Shown: positions 36,005 through 46,453 of the stretch, one piece after another
Layout: each line of letters starts with the position of its first letter
Position numbering within the stretch: the stretch's first letter is position 1
DNA from: Aporrectodea caliginosa
Taxonomy: Eukaryota; Annelida; Clitellata; Crassiclitellata; Lumbricidae
Assembly (NCBI GenBank): GCA_020284085.1
Contig: JACEVL010000423.1
Coordinates: 395,937 to 459,936 of the forward strand
Length of the DNA: 64,000 bases
Reading direction: 5' to 3'
Notes under the pieces: model-generated
What the model saw: the letters and a program-made list of their open reading frames with translations, nothing else
Told to the model about the DNA's origin: nothing
Database searches by the model: none
Program-made: the position numbers and the translations under genes

Positions 36005-36350
36005 TGAGAATTTAAATAGCGCCCCTTCAAGGAACCTACTCAGAGGCGCTCCTAGCCCAGCCACGGCTAAACAGAGAAGACTTAAGCAAGCGGCAGAAAG
36101 CAGGCGTTTTGCTGTGAGGCATCAAGCGCAGCTCAAGTGGGAGCCCATTTAAGGTTGATGGTCCAACAATCGAGAAGACTCGGCGCTGCTTGAGAGATGG
36201 ACGGGCCCGGGGAACAAGAAGCTCTCCCTTGGCCGAGGAACGCAGAGCCCGACGAGGGGATAGGTAAGAAACAGGACGACAGAGTCACAGAGGTCAGAAA
36301 GGTAGGACGGAGCACAACCAGCGAGATACCGCCAAACTAACGCTGCTATC
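36005..36350 (-). repeat. LINE/SINE copy of the GGCGCTATATAA family, longer version
   Basis: Minus strand: GGAGCGCCTCTGAGTAGG then GGGGCGCTATTTAAATT. About 250 bases of upstream LINE-like sequence (GAGCTTCTTGTTCC, GTCTTCTCGATTG) precede the tail. It lies in the intron between exons 2 and 3 of copy B and has no counterpart in copy A. Confidence 0.6.
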
Positions 36351-37164
36351 CTGTAATGATGTGACCTCGACCGTTAGTCATTGATGGCGCTTCAATCAAC
36401 CGACCGAAACCCGATGACTACTTGTTCTACGTGGACCCGACAGTTCAACGGAGGGCAGAATAGCTTCATCCTGCACCAGCGCAGGACTGTTGTGCGGTAG
36501 AACGATCGTTTGAGTGGAACTACCGCCTGTCGTCGCTGTTTACTTGAGTCGTAGGCTGTGACCTTATGAGAGTTGTTATGGAAATCTTTTGATTGGGGTC
36601 CACATGTGTGCGTGGGCTCGCCACTTGTGACTCTTCTAGTTTTCTGTGAGTCGTTTTGGTTACTGGTAAATTTCTGTTCTTAATTACATTTAACAATAAC
36701 AATACAAAGTAACTACGTAAGCCGGTTCCGAGTCCTGACAAGCCGTGTCTACAGTTAACCTTTACTTGTTCAGCGATTTAATAAATGCATACGATTAGGC
36801 CTACCTCTGGCGTGAGAGTGATCCGATTCCCGCCAAGTTGGGTCTCGTTAAGATTCAGAAATTCATAAGCGACATCTAGAAAGAAAAGCAGAAAACAAAC
36901 GAACAACAACCAGAATAACAACAGTTTAGCAGTGACGATGATATTGTTCGGTTTGTTTGACCTTTGATGATTACCAGTTGGAAAATTTCAAACCCATACT
37001 TGGCTATAATTCGGTCGCAATGAGAGCGTTTCTTTTAAAACACAGTCACCTTGAAAATGTGGCTTGTTTTCAAAAGAAGGTTTTTTACGTCAGAGATTGG
37101 ATTGTTTAGGATCTGAAACTGCCAACCGGAATGAACTTTCTACCAGCCGCCCTGCTCTTCTCTC

Positions 37165-37870
37165 TTGTCTCTCTGGCACCCAGACTCGTACGTTCATTGG
37201 ACAAGATCTCTGGACAACCCACTCCTACGACGCTGCACACAGGACGGTGTCCTGCGCTTAGCTTTAGAGCAATATTATTCTCTGTTCCTCAACCGTGATT
37301 CCATACAACTCAAGCGTCTGCAACTTATCCAAAACTCACTAGCCAGGGCCGTCACCATGCAGAAGGCCCAAACATTATCATATCACTTCCATTCTCAAAT
37401 CACTCCATTGACTAAAAATCCCAGAGCGAATCCACTTCAAAGTCCTATCCCTAACCTACAACTCCCTACAATACTCCCAGCCAAAATAGCTTCGCGAACT
37501 CTTCACCATCCAGCCAACCCGCTCTACCCGATCATCCTCGTCTTCCTACATGTAGATCCTCGGTCACAACTCATCTCAAGTTTTCCAATCGAGCTATATC
37601 TAGCACTGCATCACGTCTCTGGAACAATCTGCCATCTGAATGTCGCACTTTTTCGGTTCCTCCACCAATCACCCACCATCACCTTCCTCAGGCTCCTCTA
37701 TGCATCACTCCATGGGCTTTCCACTCCAAACAGAAGTCTCACCTTATCAAGAACTCCTACCCCGACTCACCTGATCCTCAACCTTCCAATTCTGTACCTA
37801 TGAACTTCTAAGCCTACGTAACACTTCCGATCTTATTTCTTGAGTGTGATTTAGATTTCGAACCTACTTT
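37165..37870 (+). mobile_element. L2/CR1-like LINE fragment, C-terminal region
   Basis: The frame reads LKRLQLIQNSLARAVT, a diagnostic segment after the RT domain of this LINE group. It then shifts several times: in other frames ISSTASRLWNNLPSE and F-x-VPP follow. It lies antisense in the intron between exons 1 and 2 of copy B and is absent from copy A. Confidence 0.75.
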
Positions 37871-38942
37871 TAGGACGATATTTGGACACCAGTCACCAAT
37901 GCCGTACCGCCATTGTTTATTAGTCGATAGTCTAACATACTTGCATACTTACATACATAGGCCTACATGTCTAGTGTCTACACCTCTACATACATGCGTT
38001 GACGCTGGTGACATAATAATCTGCCCGCATGGCCTAGACGGCCAAATGTTTAACGTTTCATTGTTTTCGCACACTAGACTCAACCTCAGCTTGACCTTCC
38101 CGGATTGAGATCATGTTCGGTCCGGTGCCAGGTCAGAATCCTGAGAGGTCAAGTCGAGGTAAGCTATTCAAAAGGCGCTATAATAAGCTTCTAAAGATGC
38201 GTGATGGCGATGACAGTCTTTTGATTGGTATGATAACGATAAGAAACAATCGAATGACAAACACCTGGACGAGTAATAACCAGAATGGCGGTCGACGTTG
38301 ACCCGTTGCTAAAGATTTCGATGTCCTCCAAGATGTCTGCGGATGGTCCATCGAAGAAGTCACGCACTTCCGAAAGTGTGATGTGTTTCGGAAGATTTTC
38401 CGCTTTCAACGGATATGTCTTCATGGCTGTCGTTAGCCTACTCCGAAAATAAAACCAATAGACCTAATTGAGTTACCTATAGCTAGGCCTATTGATACAG
38501 ATTTTGGACTTCATGCGTTGCAGCACAGCGGTGAACACCTTTAAGCTCCGTAGAGTCGTAGACCAAATCCAGATATCTCTGCAGCGCCCAGCCCCAGAAA
38601 CGAGGAGTCACGGGAACCAGTTTAACCACAATATATCTTGACTAAGGCGGTGACTGCGCACAATGCGCAAAGGTCAAACACTCGTTGTAACAGGACTTCG
38701 TGCGTCCAGAAGTACAATTCAATTACCTCGGCCATAGAACTTCGCCGTATGTGCTTGAGAAGACACTTTCATTATCGTGCTTTCATTATCACAACCTATA
38801 TGAAATTCTCAGCTTTATGCTTTGCTTTGAATATTTCGCATTGGTCTTAAAACGCAGTAGCCTAGTCAATTTTAGAAAATTTACCAATTGAAGAAATTGG
38901 CTAGATTTCGAAACTAGTTTACAACAGAATTGATTTCTTACC

Positions 38943-39065
38943 GGTGAAATTTAACTTCAAGTGTGACCAGTTAGAATCGCGGCAGTCTACACAAACGACC
39001 TCTTACTCTAACACAGTTACCAACGGAAATCCCTACTATAAATAGCGATGGAAATTCAGGATTAG
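38943..39065 (-). promoter_or_regulatory. promoter and 5' UTR exon of copy B
   Basis: On the minus strand a TATA-like CTATTTATAG (about 39040) is directly followed by GGGATTTCCG, a kappa-B-like motif. About 90 bases downstream a donor, CACCG|GTAAG, ends a non-coding exon at 38942. The same series occurs at 59423-59515 for copy A. Confidence 0.55.
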
Positions 39066-39146
39066 TCGCAAATCGCTTTCACACCTGCGTATCAAATACT
39101 AATAATTATAATCATGCAGTAGCCTTTCTCTGACTTGTGTCTCTAA

Positions 39147-39207
39147 CCACTGTCTTCGCTTCTAAACATCATCTACGGTAGATGATGTTTAGAAGCGAAG
39201 ACAGTGG
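39147..39207. repeat. perfect 30-bp palindrome with a 1-base spacer
   Basis: Arms 39147-39176 and 39178-39207 are exact inverted copies around a single G. The left arm begins CCACTGTCTTCGC. It lies about 90 bases upstream of the copy B promoter. Confidence 0.97.
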
Positions 39208-39743
39208 ATGCTCTACCGTTGTGGATGGTGTCATGGGCGTCTGCAGAGGGGCGCAAGGGGGCGCATGTACGCCCTCTGGATTTTGCGCATATTTGCAGAG
39301 ACATTTTGATTATTTGTATATTATTATTACAACACGATTTTCAACGTGATTCTCTGAAAACACTAAATTCTTTAGGTAGTTATTTAAAATTAACACAGAA
39401 AGCGTAAGATTAATTAGTAAGATAGTAGTGCACCGACCGTTCAAAATAGGCCTATGGTACGCTCTACAAGTGGAACCTAGGCTATATCTTTGCTTAGACG
39501 TATTTTAAAAATATTAACGTATAGAGTTCTCTCTTGGTAATATGGAAATTCATATTGTCAACCCCGAGACGGCGAAAAACCTTCAGTCGTATCGCGGCTA
39601 ATTGGTAGCCTATCGTAGGCCTATTCCTTGTGTTGTTTTAACCGATCGCTTGCGAGATAACAGTTTCGGCTGATGAACCTCGATCGTAGTCAGGACGTTG
39701 TATATATGTGTATGATATATTATGTACCCTTATATATATATAT

Positions 39744-40163
39744 TGTGAACAAATGTTTTGCATATATAATGAGCACAGGTGTTCTTTAGGTTGATATATA
39801 TATAATGTGTATCGATTGTTAAGCGTTTTAGTCTTAGGCCTTAGTTGCGCTGTCGGCTCGTGGGCGCTTGGCCTAAAGTAGCCTAAACATTGGCTGACGG
39901 TAGATTCTTTTACACGTGCAGTTAGCGCGCCAAACTTAGAAACTGCTGATGACAGTAAATTTGAACTATACAGTGTAGTACAGTTGTTGTAAGGCAAGAG
40001 TTGAGTTGTTGTTATAAAACTGTGTTTGAAGAAAGAAAGAAACATTCAAAGAACTGTGTCAATTTAATTCTTAAACAGTTAGAAGACGTTGAGCAATTTA
40101 TATGTAGAGATAAGGAAAGTTCTTGAGGTAGGTCACAACTAAGAAAGAAAAGAGTTGGTGACA
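39744..40163 (+). repeat. 5' LTR of the Gmr1-like element
   Basis: 420 bases, TGTG...GACA. It contains a TATATATATAATG stretch, followed by GC-richer sequence with TTGCGCTGTCGGCTCG. Nearly identical to 46033-46453. Confidence 0.95.
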
Positions 40164-40184
40164 TAATTGGTGGCAGCAGCGGTG

Positions 40185-40302
40185 GAATTCGAAACAACGT
40201 CGGAAGGATTTGAAACAACGTCTGGGATTCGAAACAACGTCTGGAATTCGAAACAACGTCTGGGATTCGAAACAACGTCTGGGATTCGAAACAACGTCGA
40301 CT
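40185..40302 (+). repeat. 19-bp tandem repeats in the Gmr1-like leader
   Basis: About six copies of TCTGGGATTCGAAACAACG, with variants GGAAT and GGATTTG, lie between the primer-binding site and the gag start. The unit length is not a multiple of three, so a leader or packaging role is likelier than coding. Confidence 0.85.
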
Positions 40303-40466
40303 GGTGAATACGCATTCAAATCATTGGTAAATCTACGACAACGAAAGCCTCAACGACAAAGGTATAAAAGTTGGTTGTTATCAAACAAAGAACAATCCCC
40401 AATACTTCAAACACAAAAGAAAACTCGTGTTTTCCAGAAAGGACAGCACTGAAGTAAAGAAGTAAG

Positions 40467-43400
40467 ATGGAGAAACTAAGTGTCAAGAAACAATCAGAAC
40501 TGAAGAAGATGTCTTCTGAAAGATTAAAACAGCGCTTGTTAAAGGCTGGTTTTGAAGAAGAGAAACTGGAAGATATGTCACGTGAAGACATGCTAGAAGC
40601 GCTAGCTGAAGTCTGGCTTAAAGAAGAAGCAGAAGAAGAAGGTGCTGTCGGTGGTGCTGTGGAAAAGGTTACTGAGAAACCGCCTGGGCCTATGTCTATG
40701 GAGACGATGATGCAATGGATGATGATGACAAGACAAGAAGAGAAAGAAAGAGAGGAGAAACGAAGACAAGACGAGAAAGAAAGAGAGGAGAAACGGAGAC
40801 AAGAAGAGAAAGAAATACGACAGGAAGAATTACGTCTTCAGAGAGAGAAAGAAGAGAAAGCAGAGAATGCAAGACAGGAAGAATTACGTCTTCAGAGAGA
40901 GAAAGAAGAGAAGGCAGAACGTCTTCAGAGAGAGAAAGAAGAGAAAGCAGAGCAAGTTCGTGTGGCAGAACTTGAGTTGCAAAAGCAGCAATTTGAGATT
41001 CAATTAGAGCAATTGAGAAGAGATCGAGAAGATGCTGAAAGGAGAAGATTAGAGCAGATGATTGAATTTGAAAGGGCGCGGAAAAGTGACGAAGAGATAC
41101 GTCAGCAACAGATTGAAGAGAAGAGACTACGTGAAGAAGAAAAGGAAAAAGTGCGAATTTCAGAGTTGGAGCGAGCAGAAGAGGTTAGACAAGAAGAACT
41201 GAAATTACAGAAAGAAAGTATGGAGAAGGCGGAAGAGGAAAGACAAGAACGTTTAAAGTTGGAAAAAACAAAAATAGCATTAAAAGAAGCACAACTCAAA
41301 GAGGAGAAGCAAAATAGAGAAGCACAAGAACAAAGAAGGCAAGAAGAACGAGAAGAACAGAAAAGGAAACAGGAAGAAAGTGAAACGATGGTTTCGAAAA
41401 TAAAGAAAATTGGTGATGCCATGAAACACGTGTTACCTAAAATGCCAAACGATATGATGGAGGTGCCATTATATTTCGAAACGGTTGAGAATGCGTTTCG
41501 TAGTTTCAACGTGCAAGAACAATTCTGGGTGAAGTTACTATTGCCATTGATGACTCCGAAAGCTAGAACTGTTCTAAACAGATTGTCATTCGCTGATTTA
41601 GACGATTATCAAGTCGTGAAACAGCACTTGTTAAAAGAATTCAAGTTGACACCGAGAGAGTATAGATCGAAGTTTATTGATGCGAAGAAGACAGCTGAAG
41701 AAACATATACAATGTTTACAGCTAGGCTGAAGAACTTGTTGAACTATTATGTGAAAAGTCGCAAAGTGGATAAGAATTTTGAGAAGTTGTTTGATTTGTT
41801 AGTGGCAGATAAGTTGAAAGAATCACTACCACCAGGTCCACTACAGTTTGTGTTGTCGAAGGAAGGAACTGATTGTTACGAAGCTAGTGTTGTGGCAGAC
41901 CTAGCGGACATTCATGTGAATAATAGAATTGGTTTGGCAATTCCGAATAAGACAAGTTTTGGTTTTGTACCCAATGTAAAAAGAAATCAACAGTTCACTC
42001 CAAATTTTGGTTTTCATTGGAAGAGTAATCAAGAAACAGGAAATCAGTTCAGAAGTACAGAAGTGAAACCAAATTATCCGGTAGTTCACGAGAATAAAGA
42101 GTCGATGATGGCCAGACAACGTCCGGTATATAACAAGTCACCACCAAGGTTTGTCGCGAGAGAAGGCAATGCATCGTTTACTCCATATAAAAGAAAAGAA
42201 AGCTTCGAACAACGAGGTGCAGTGGTGAAACGTTGTCACAACTGCGGATCAGACAGGCATTTGATGAAATTCTGTCCAGTTCCTGTTACAGCCTCAAATT
42301 ATGGAAAACAAGAAAATTCGAGGGTGAATCGAATTCAAGTGGTTGATAATTCTGAAAGTCAAGCCACAGAACATCAGAACAATGAAACTGAAGTAAAGTC
42401 AGTGATGAAATGTCACCTTTCACCTGATATTCAGAAAGAAATTCTATTGCACAATGGAATGCAGAAAGAAATGGCTGGAAAAGATGAAAGTACAACATTA
42501 AAGAAAGTGTTATTGCAGTACGTCGAGGTAGAAATTCGTGGAACAGCAGGAAAAGAACCAATAAAAGTAAAAGCACTTATTGATTCTGGAGCAGAGGTTC
42601 CGGTGATCAGTGAAGAATTACTGGAAGGCATGCAGGTGGAGCAGATTGGAAAAGTGAACTTACAATGCGTGGCAGGAGATGCCATTCCTGCAAAGTTAGT
42701 GAAAGTTGATGTAAGGCTGTGTTGTAACGATGTGGAAGAAGAGGTAATTCCGCATAAAGTCAAATGTTCACTTACACCTTATGTGACATTGATGTGTGCT
42801 AGTATTGCAAAAATGGGAAGCACAGAAAGATTCTTGTTGCATCCAGAAATCATTGCAGAACTTAAAGCCGTGCCACAAGTGAAAATGATACAAGGAGATG
42901 TGCAAGCGAATGTAACGACGAGATTGCAGAGTCAGCGAAAGAAAGTGATAGAAGTCGAAGAGGAAAGTGAAACTGAAAGTTCAAGTGAAGAGGAAAACGA
43001 AAGTGATGATCAACAAAGTTTAATGCCAGATGGAATAACAGCAGAGATGAGTGAACAAGAGATGGCTGCATGCAAGAATGGTAATCTAAATGAAACGAAA
43101 GAGGATAATGAATGTGATGTGGAGATAGGAGATTTGTTTGAAGAAAATGAGAAAGATGAAGAACAACAGATGCAGATTGCAGACGCAAAGAAATTTGAAG
43201 AACAGCAGAGACAAGACGAATCATTGAAAGCATGGTGGAATTTAGCGCCAGATAAAGAATCTGAATTCTGCGTGGTAAATGGCTTACTGTACAAAAGATA
43301 TCGAATATTAGAGCAAACGATATATCAATTGGTGTTACCAAAAGAGCGACGAATGAAAGTGATGGAGTTGGCTCACGAATCAGTATTTGGAGGACATCTT

Positions 43401-45917
43401 GGAGAAGAGAAAACTAGAGAACGAATAAAGTTGTCTTTTACGTGGCCAAAGATGAGAAGAGATATAGTGAAATTTTGCAAATCATGTGAGAAATGTCAGT
43501 TAAAGGCAAGAAGTTTGGTGATGGACAGGGTTCCTATCACTCCAATTCCAAGAGAAGATGTGGCGTTTAGAAGAATTACGGTGGATTGTGTAGGACCAAT
43601 CGAGCCAGCATCTGCTGCAGGTCACAAGTACTGTTTATGTATTGTCGATTCTTGCACAAGATGGCCTACAGTGTTTCTGTTGAAATCATTAACTGCGAAA
43701 GCTGTGTGTGATGCTTTGATGGAGTTGTTCATGAACGTTGGTGTACCTTCAGTGATCACAAGTGACCAAGGAACAAATTTTACTGCGAGTCTGACAAGAG
43801 AATTTCTGAATTTAATGGGTTGTAGTCCAAGATTTGACACGCCAGGTCATCCAGAGGCAGCTGGACTAGTAGAAAGATGGAACCAAACATTCAAGAAAAT
43901 GATCCATCATGTAATTGTTGACAATCCAAGGCAATGGCACAAAGTAATTCCGTTTACAGTGTGGGCATTACGAGAAGTACCGAATGCAACTACTGGAATT
44001 GCTCCTTATATGTTGGTGTATGGAAAGATTCCGCGTGGACCACTGGCAATTCTAAAAGAAAGTTGGACAAGAGAAATTAATTTACCACCTCATATTGGAA
44101 TCCAACCAGAAAAGTACTTGAAAGACATGAAAGCAAATATGGAAAAAGCATTACTGTTTGCAGAATCATATTCACGAGAGAAGCAATTACAGTATACGAA
44201 TCAATACAACAAAAGAGCGAAACATAAAGAATTTGAACCGGGTGAAAAAGTTATTGTGTTGTATCCGACGTCAACAAATAAACTGATTTCACGATGGCAT
44301 GGTCCATGTACTGTCATACAACGAAGATCAAAGTACTCTTATTTGATTGATATGGGTGACGATTGTCGAAAGATAATTCACGCAAATAAAATCAGAAAGT
44401 ACATTACAAGAGCAATGAGTTGTGGACTAATCGTCGAAGAAGATGAAGACTTTGGTTCAGTGGTTGAACTGCTGACAAAGAATGACTTGCAAGATGAAAA
44501 GAACTCACTGAATCTTGATCCTGATCAGATTAGCCATTTAACATTGACTCAACAAAAACAATTGCTGGAAGTACTGAACAAATATTCTGATCGATTTTCT
44601 GAAAAGCCTGGACTATGTACATTGGTTGAACATGAAATCGAACTGAAACCGGAATTTCGTGAAAAGGAATTTATGGCTTACCGTATTCCACTCATCTATC
44701 GAGCAGAAGTTGAACGACAAATTAAAGAAATGCTTCAAGCCAACATTATAAAACCATCTTCGAGCAGAATGGCAAGTCCGCTGGTAATTGTTAAAAAGAA
44801 AGACGGTTCTCTGAGACTTGCCTGCGACTACAGATACATTAACTCGTTCACTGTGGATTGTAAATATCCGATGCCGATTGTGAAAGATGTTTTGCACAAA
44901 GTTGGAAAATCAAATGTGATCTCGATTTTTGATTGTCGAAGTGCTTACTGGACTTGTCCTGTTAAGCAAACTGATCAATGGAAAACTGCTTTTGTTACTC
45001 ACAATGGACTGTACGAGTTTACTCGTGTTCCTTTCGGAATGATCAACTCAGGAAGAACATTTGTTAAAGCAATTAACATGGTTTTACAGCCTATAAATGA
45101 ATTTGCTGAGCCCTATGTAGATGACATTGCTGTGCATTCAGATGATTGGAAGATTCATTTACAGCATTTAGATGCATATTTAATGCAAATGAGACTGCAT
45201 AACATTACTCTGAACTTAAAGAAATGTATCTTTGGTAAGAGTGAGGTAAAGTTCATCGGTCATGTGGTTGGTTCTGGAACGATTCAAATGAATCCAGATA
45301 GAATTGAAAGTTTAATTAATTTGAAAACCCCAGAAACGAAGAAACAAGTTAAGCAATTGCTGGGATTTTTTGGTTACTATAGACAGTTTATCAAAGATTT
45401 TGCACAGATTGCGAAGCCTCTATCTGATTTGACAAGCAAACATGTTCCAGATAAGATTGATTGGACTGATAGACATCAACAGGCATTTAATTTACTTAAA
45501 GATGCTGTACGCTCTAAAGTTGTTTTATATGTTTTTGATGTTGGAAAACCTTTTAATTTGTACTGCGATAGTAGTGATTTTGCAGTAGGAGCTGTTTTAA
45601 CACAGATGGATGATAAGGGAATAGAACGCCCTGTATCATTTATAAGTCAGAAGTTGACTGACACTCAGAGGAGATGGGCAACTGTGGAGAAAGAAGCCTA
45701 TGCTATTGTTTGGGCTCTAAATAAGTTGAAAGAGATAATAATTGGATCTAAAGTTCACATCTTTACCGATCACAATCCTTTAACTTATCTGACTGAATCT
45801 ATGTCTAAGTCTGCTAAACTGGTGCGTTGGGCTTTAGCACTGCAAACTTTTGATGTAGAAGTTAATTATAAGAAAGGACGATTAAATGTTGTAGCAGATT
45901 GTTTATCTAGATTATAA
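40467..45917 (+). CDS. Gmr1-like gag-pol polyprotein (integrase before reverse transcriptase)
   Basis: One uninterrupted frame of 1816 residues. Residues 1-50 resemble a SAP-like helix pair. A very charged coiled coil rich in EEKERE and QREKEEKAE units runs to about 310. A gag capsid-like region follows at about 320-480 (YFETVENAF, FKLTPREYRSKF). A CCHC zinc knuckle, CHNCGSDRHLMKFC, is near 589 and an aspartic protease motif, LIDSGAEV, near 702. The integrase has its HHCC finger at about 969-1010 and catalytic Asp (TVDCVG, 1038), Asp (TSDQGT, 1097) and Glu (LVERW, 1137). Reverse transcriptase comes after it (FDCRSAYW near 1488; YVDD near 1549), then RNase H (YCDSSDFAVG near 1698; FTDHNPL) to the end. 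This order matches the Gmr1 group. All motifs are intact and no gag-pol frameshift is needed. Confidence 0.93.
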   Translation: MEKLSVKKQSELKKMSSERLKQRLLKAGFEEEKLEDMSREDMLEALAEVWLKEEAEEEGAVGGAVEKVTEKPPGPMSMETMMQWMMMTRQEEKEREEKRRQDEKEREEKRRQEEKEIRQEELRLQREKEEKAENARQEELRLQREKEEKAERLQREKEEKAEQVRVAELELQKQQFEIQLEQLRRDREDAERRRLEQMIEFERARKSDEEIRQQQIEEKRLREEEKEKVRISELERAEEVRQEELKLQKESMEKAEEERQERLKLEKTKIALKEAQLKEEKQNREAQEQRRQEEREEQKRKQEESETMVSKIKKIGDAMKHVLPKMPNDMMEVPLYFETVENAFRSFNVQEQFWVKLLLPLMTPKARTVLNRLSFADLDDYQVVKQHLLKEFKLTPREYRSKFIDAKKTAEETYTMFTARLKNLLNYYVKSRKVDKNFEKLFDLLVADKLKESLPPGPLQFVLSKEGTDCYEASVVADLADIHVNNRIGLAIPNKTSFGFVPNVKRNQQFTPNFGFHWKSNQETGNQFRSTEVKPNYPVVHENKESMMARQRPVYNKSPPRFVAREGNASFTPYKRKESFEQRGAVVKRCHNCGSDRHLMKFCPVPVTASNYGKQENSRVNRIQVVDNSESQATEHQNNETEVKSVMKCHLSPDIQKEILLHNGMQKEMAGKDESTTLKKVLLQYVEVEIRGTAGKEPIKVKALIDSGAEVPVISEELLEGMQVEQIGKVNLQCVAGDAIPAKLVKVDVRLCCNDVEEEVIPHKVKCSLTPYVTLMCASIAKMGSTERFLLHPEIIAELKAVPQVKMIQGDVQANVTTRLQSQRKKVIEVEEESETESSSEEENESDDQQSLMPDGITAEMSEQEMAACKNGNLNETKEDNECDVEIGDLFEENEKDEEQQMQIADAKKFEEQQRQDESLKAWWNLAPDKESEFCVVNGLLYKRYRILEQTIYQLVLPKERRMKVMELAHESVFGGHLGEEKTRERIKLSFTWPKMRRDIVKFCKSCEKCQLKARSLVMDRVPITPIPREDVAFRRITVDCVGPIEPASAAGHKYCLCIVDSCTRWPTVFLLKSLTAKAVCDALMELFMNVGVPSVITSDQGTNFTASLTREFLNLMGCSPRFDTPGHPEAAGLVERWNQTFKKMIHHVIVDNPRQWHKVIPFTVWALREVPNATTGIAPYMLVYGKIPRGPLAILKESWTREINLPPHIGIQPEKYLKDMKANMEKALLFAESYSREKQLQYTNQYNKRAKHKEFEPGEKVIVLYPTSTNKLISRWHGPCTVIQRRSKYSYLIDMGDDCRKIIHANKIRKYITRAMSCGLIVEEDEDFGSVVELLTKNDLQDEKNSLNLDPDQISHLTLTQQKQLLEVLNKYSDRFSEKPGLCTLVEHEIELKPEFREKEFMAYRIPLIYRAEVERQIKEMLQANIIKPSSSRMASPLVIVKKKDGSLRLACDYRYINSFTVDCKYPMPIVKDVLHKVGKSNVISIFDCRSAYWTCPVKQTDQWKTAFVTHNGLYEFTRVPFGMINSGRTFVKAINMVLQPINEFAEPYVDDIAVHSDDWKIHLQHLDAYLMQMRLHNITLNLKKCIFGKSEVKFIGHVVGSGTIQMNPDRIESLINLKTPETKKQVKQLLGFFGYYRQFIKDFAQIAKPLSDLTSKHVPDKIDWTDRHQQAFNLLKDAVRSKVVLYVFDVGKPFNLYCDSSDFAVGAVLTQMDDKGIERPVSFISQKLTDTQRRWATVEKEAYAIVWALNKLKEIIIGSKVHIFTDHNPLTYLTESMSKSAKLVRWALALQTFDVEVNYKKGRLNVVADCLSRL

Positions 45918-46032
45918 GATTGTTTATTTTACTGTATTATATAGTATTAAGTTTATTGCGTAATTTAGTACATGATGATTTTGCAAATTTTTAAGTTTAA
46001 TTTGCTCAATCCAAAGAAAGGGAAGGAGGTAA

Positions 46033-46453
46033 TGTGAACAAATGTTTTGCATATATAATGAGCACAGGTGTTCTTTAGGTTGATATATATATAATGTGTA
46101 TCGATTGTTAAGCGTTTTAGTCTTAGGCCTTAGTTGCGCTGTCGGCTCGTGGGCGCTTGGCCTAAAGTAGCCTAAACATTGGCTGACGGTAGATTCTTTT
46201 ACACGTGCAGTTAGCGCGCCAAACTTAGAAACTGCTGATGACAGTAAATTTGAACTATACAGTGTAGTACAGTTGTTGTAAGGCAAGAGTTGAGTTGTTG
46301 TTATTAAAACTGTGTTTGAAGAAAGAAAGAAACATTCAAAGAACTGTGTCAATTTAATTCTTAAACAGTTAGAAGACGTTGAGCAATTTATATGTAGAGA
46401 TAAGGAAAGTTCTTGAGGTAGGTCACAACTAAGAAAGAAAAGAGTTGGTGACA
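46033..46453 (+). repeat. 3' LTR of the Gmr1-like element
   Basis: Preceded by the purine tract AAAGAAAGGGAAGGAGG. One extra T (in GTTATTAAAAC) is the only difference seen from the 5' LTR. Confidence 0.95.

Larger units (their letters stand above)
23945..38424 (-). pseudogene. copy B of the PARP14-like RRM/KH/macro gene, broken by two transposons
   Basis: Exon 1 (38424-38265, RRM first half) and exon 2 (36875-36805) are open and in phase with exon 3, whose acceptor lies at 35782. Position 82, Met in copy A, is Thr here, showing that the frame begins in exon 1. Exon 3 is cut by a hAT element (33748-34703) and a P-like element (25126-33427). It also has indels after the hAT site that shift the frame, and a 1-base deletion near 24838 just before its donor. 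Exon 4 (about 24107-23945) has lost its acceptor: the TGTAGG of copy A reads TGTATACGG. Without the insertions the macro motif reads NPAN, four residues, R, GGG, so it was a canonical macro domain. No product longer than the N-terminal part is expected. Even the exon 1-3 part could still be transcribed from the conserved promoter at 39.0 kb. Confidence 0.85.
39744..46453 (+). mobile_element. Gmr1-like Ty3/gypsy LTR retrotransposon, apparently complete
   Basis: Two LTRs (39744-40163 and 46033-46453) enclose a primer-binding-type site (TGGTGGCAGCAGCGGTGG at 40168), one 1816-codon ORF and a purine tract (46014-46029). The LTRs start TGTGAAC and end GTGACA, and by eye differ only by one inserted T in 421 bases, so the insertion is recent. 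The flanks are TA-rich and no clean target duplication can be assigned. It lies between the PARP14-like copies B and A. Confidence 0.93.

Noticed and set aside
36520..36741. Frame in the copy B intron as an extra exon
   Set aside because: No counterpart domain in copy A and no splice signals at its ends.
39638..40045. Minus-strand frame duplicated at 45924-46472
   Set aside because: It lies in the LTRs, which explains the duplication. No independent gene signal.
40602..43341. Antisense frames of up to 159 codons in the Gmr1-like ORF
   Set aside because: Shadows caused by the biased codon use of the gag-pol frame, with no similarity or start context.
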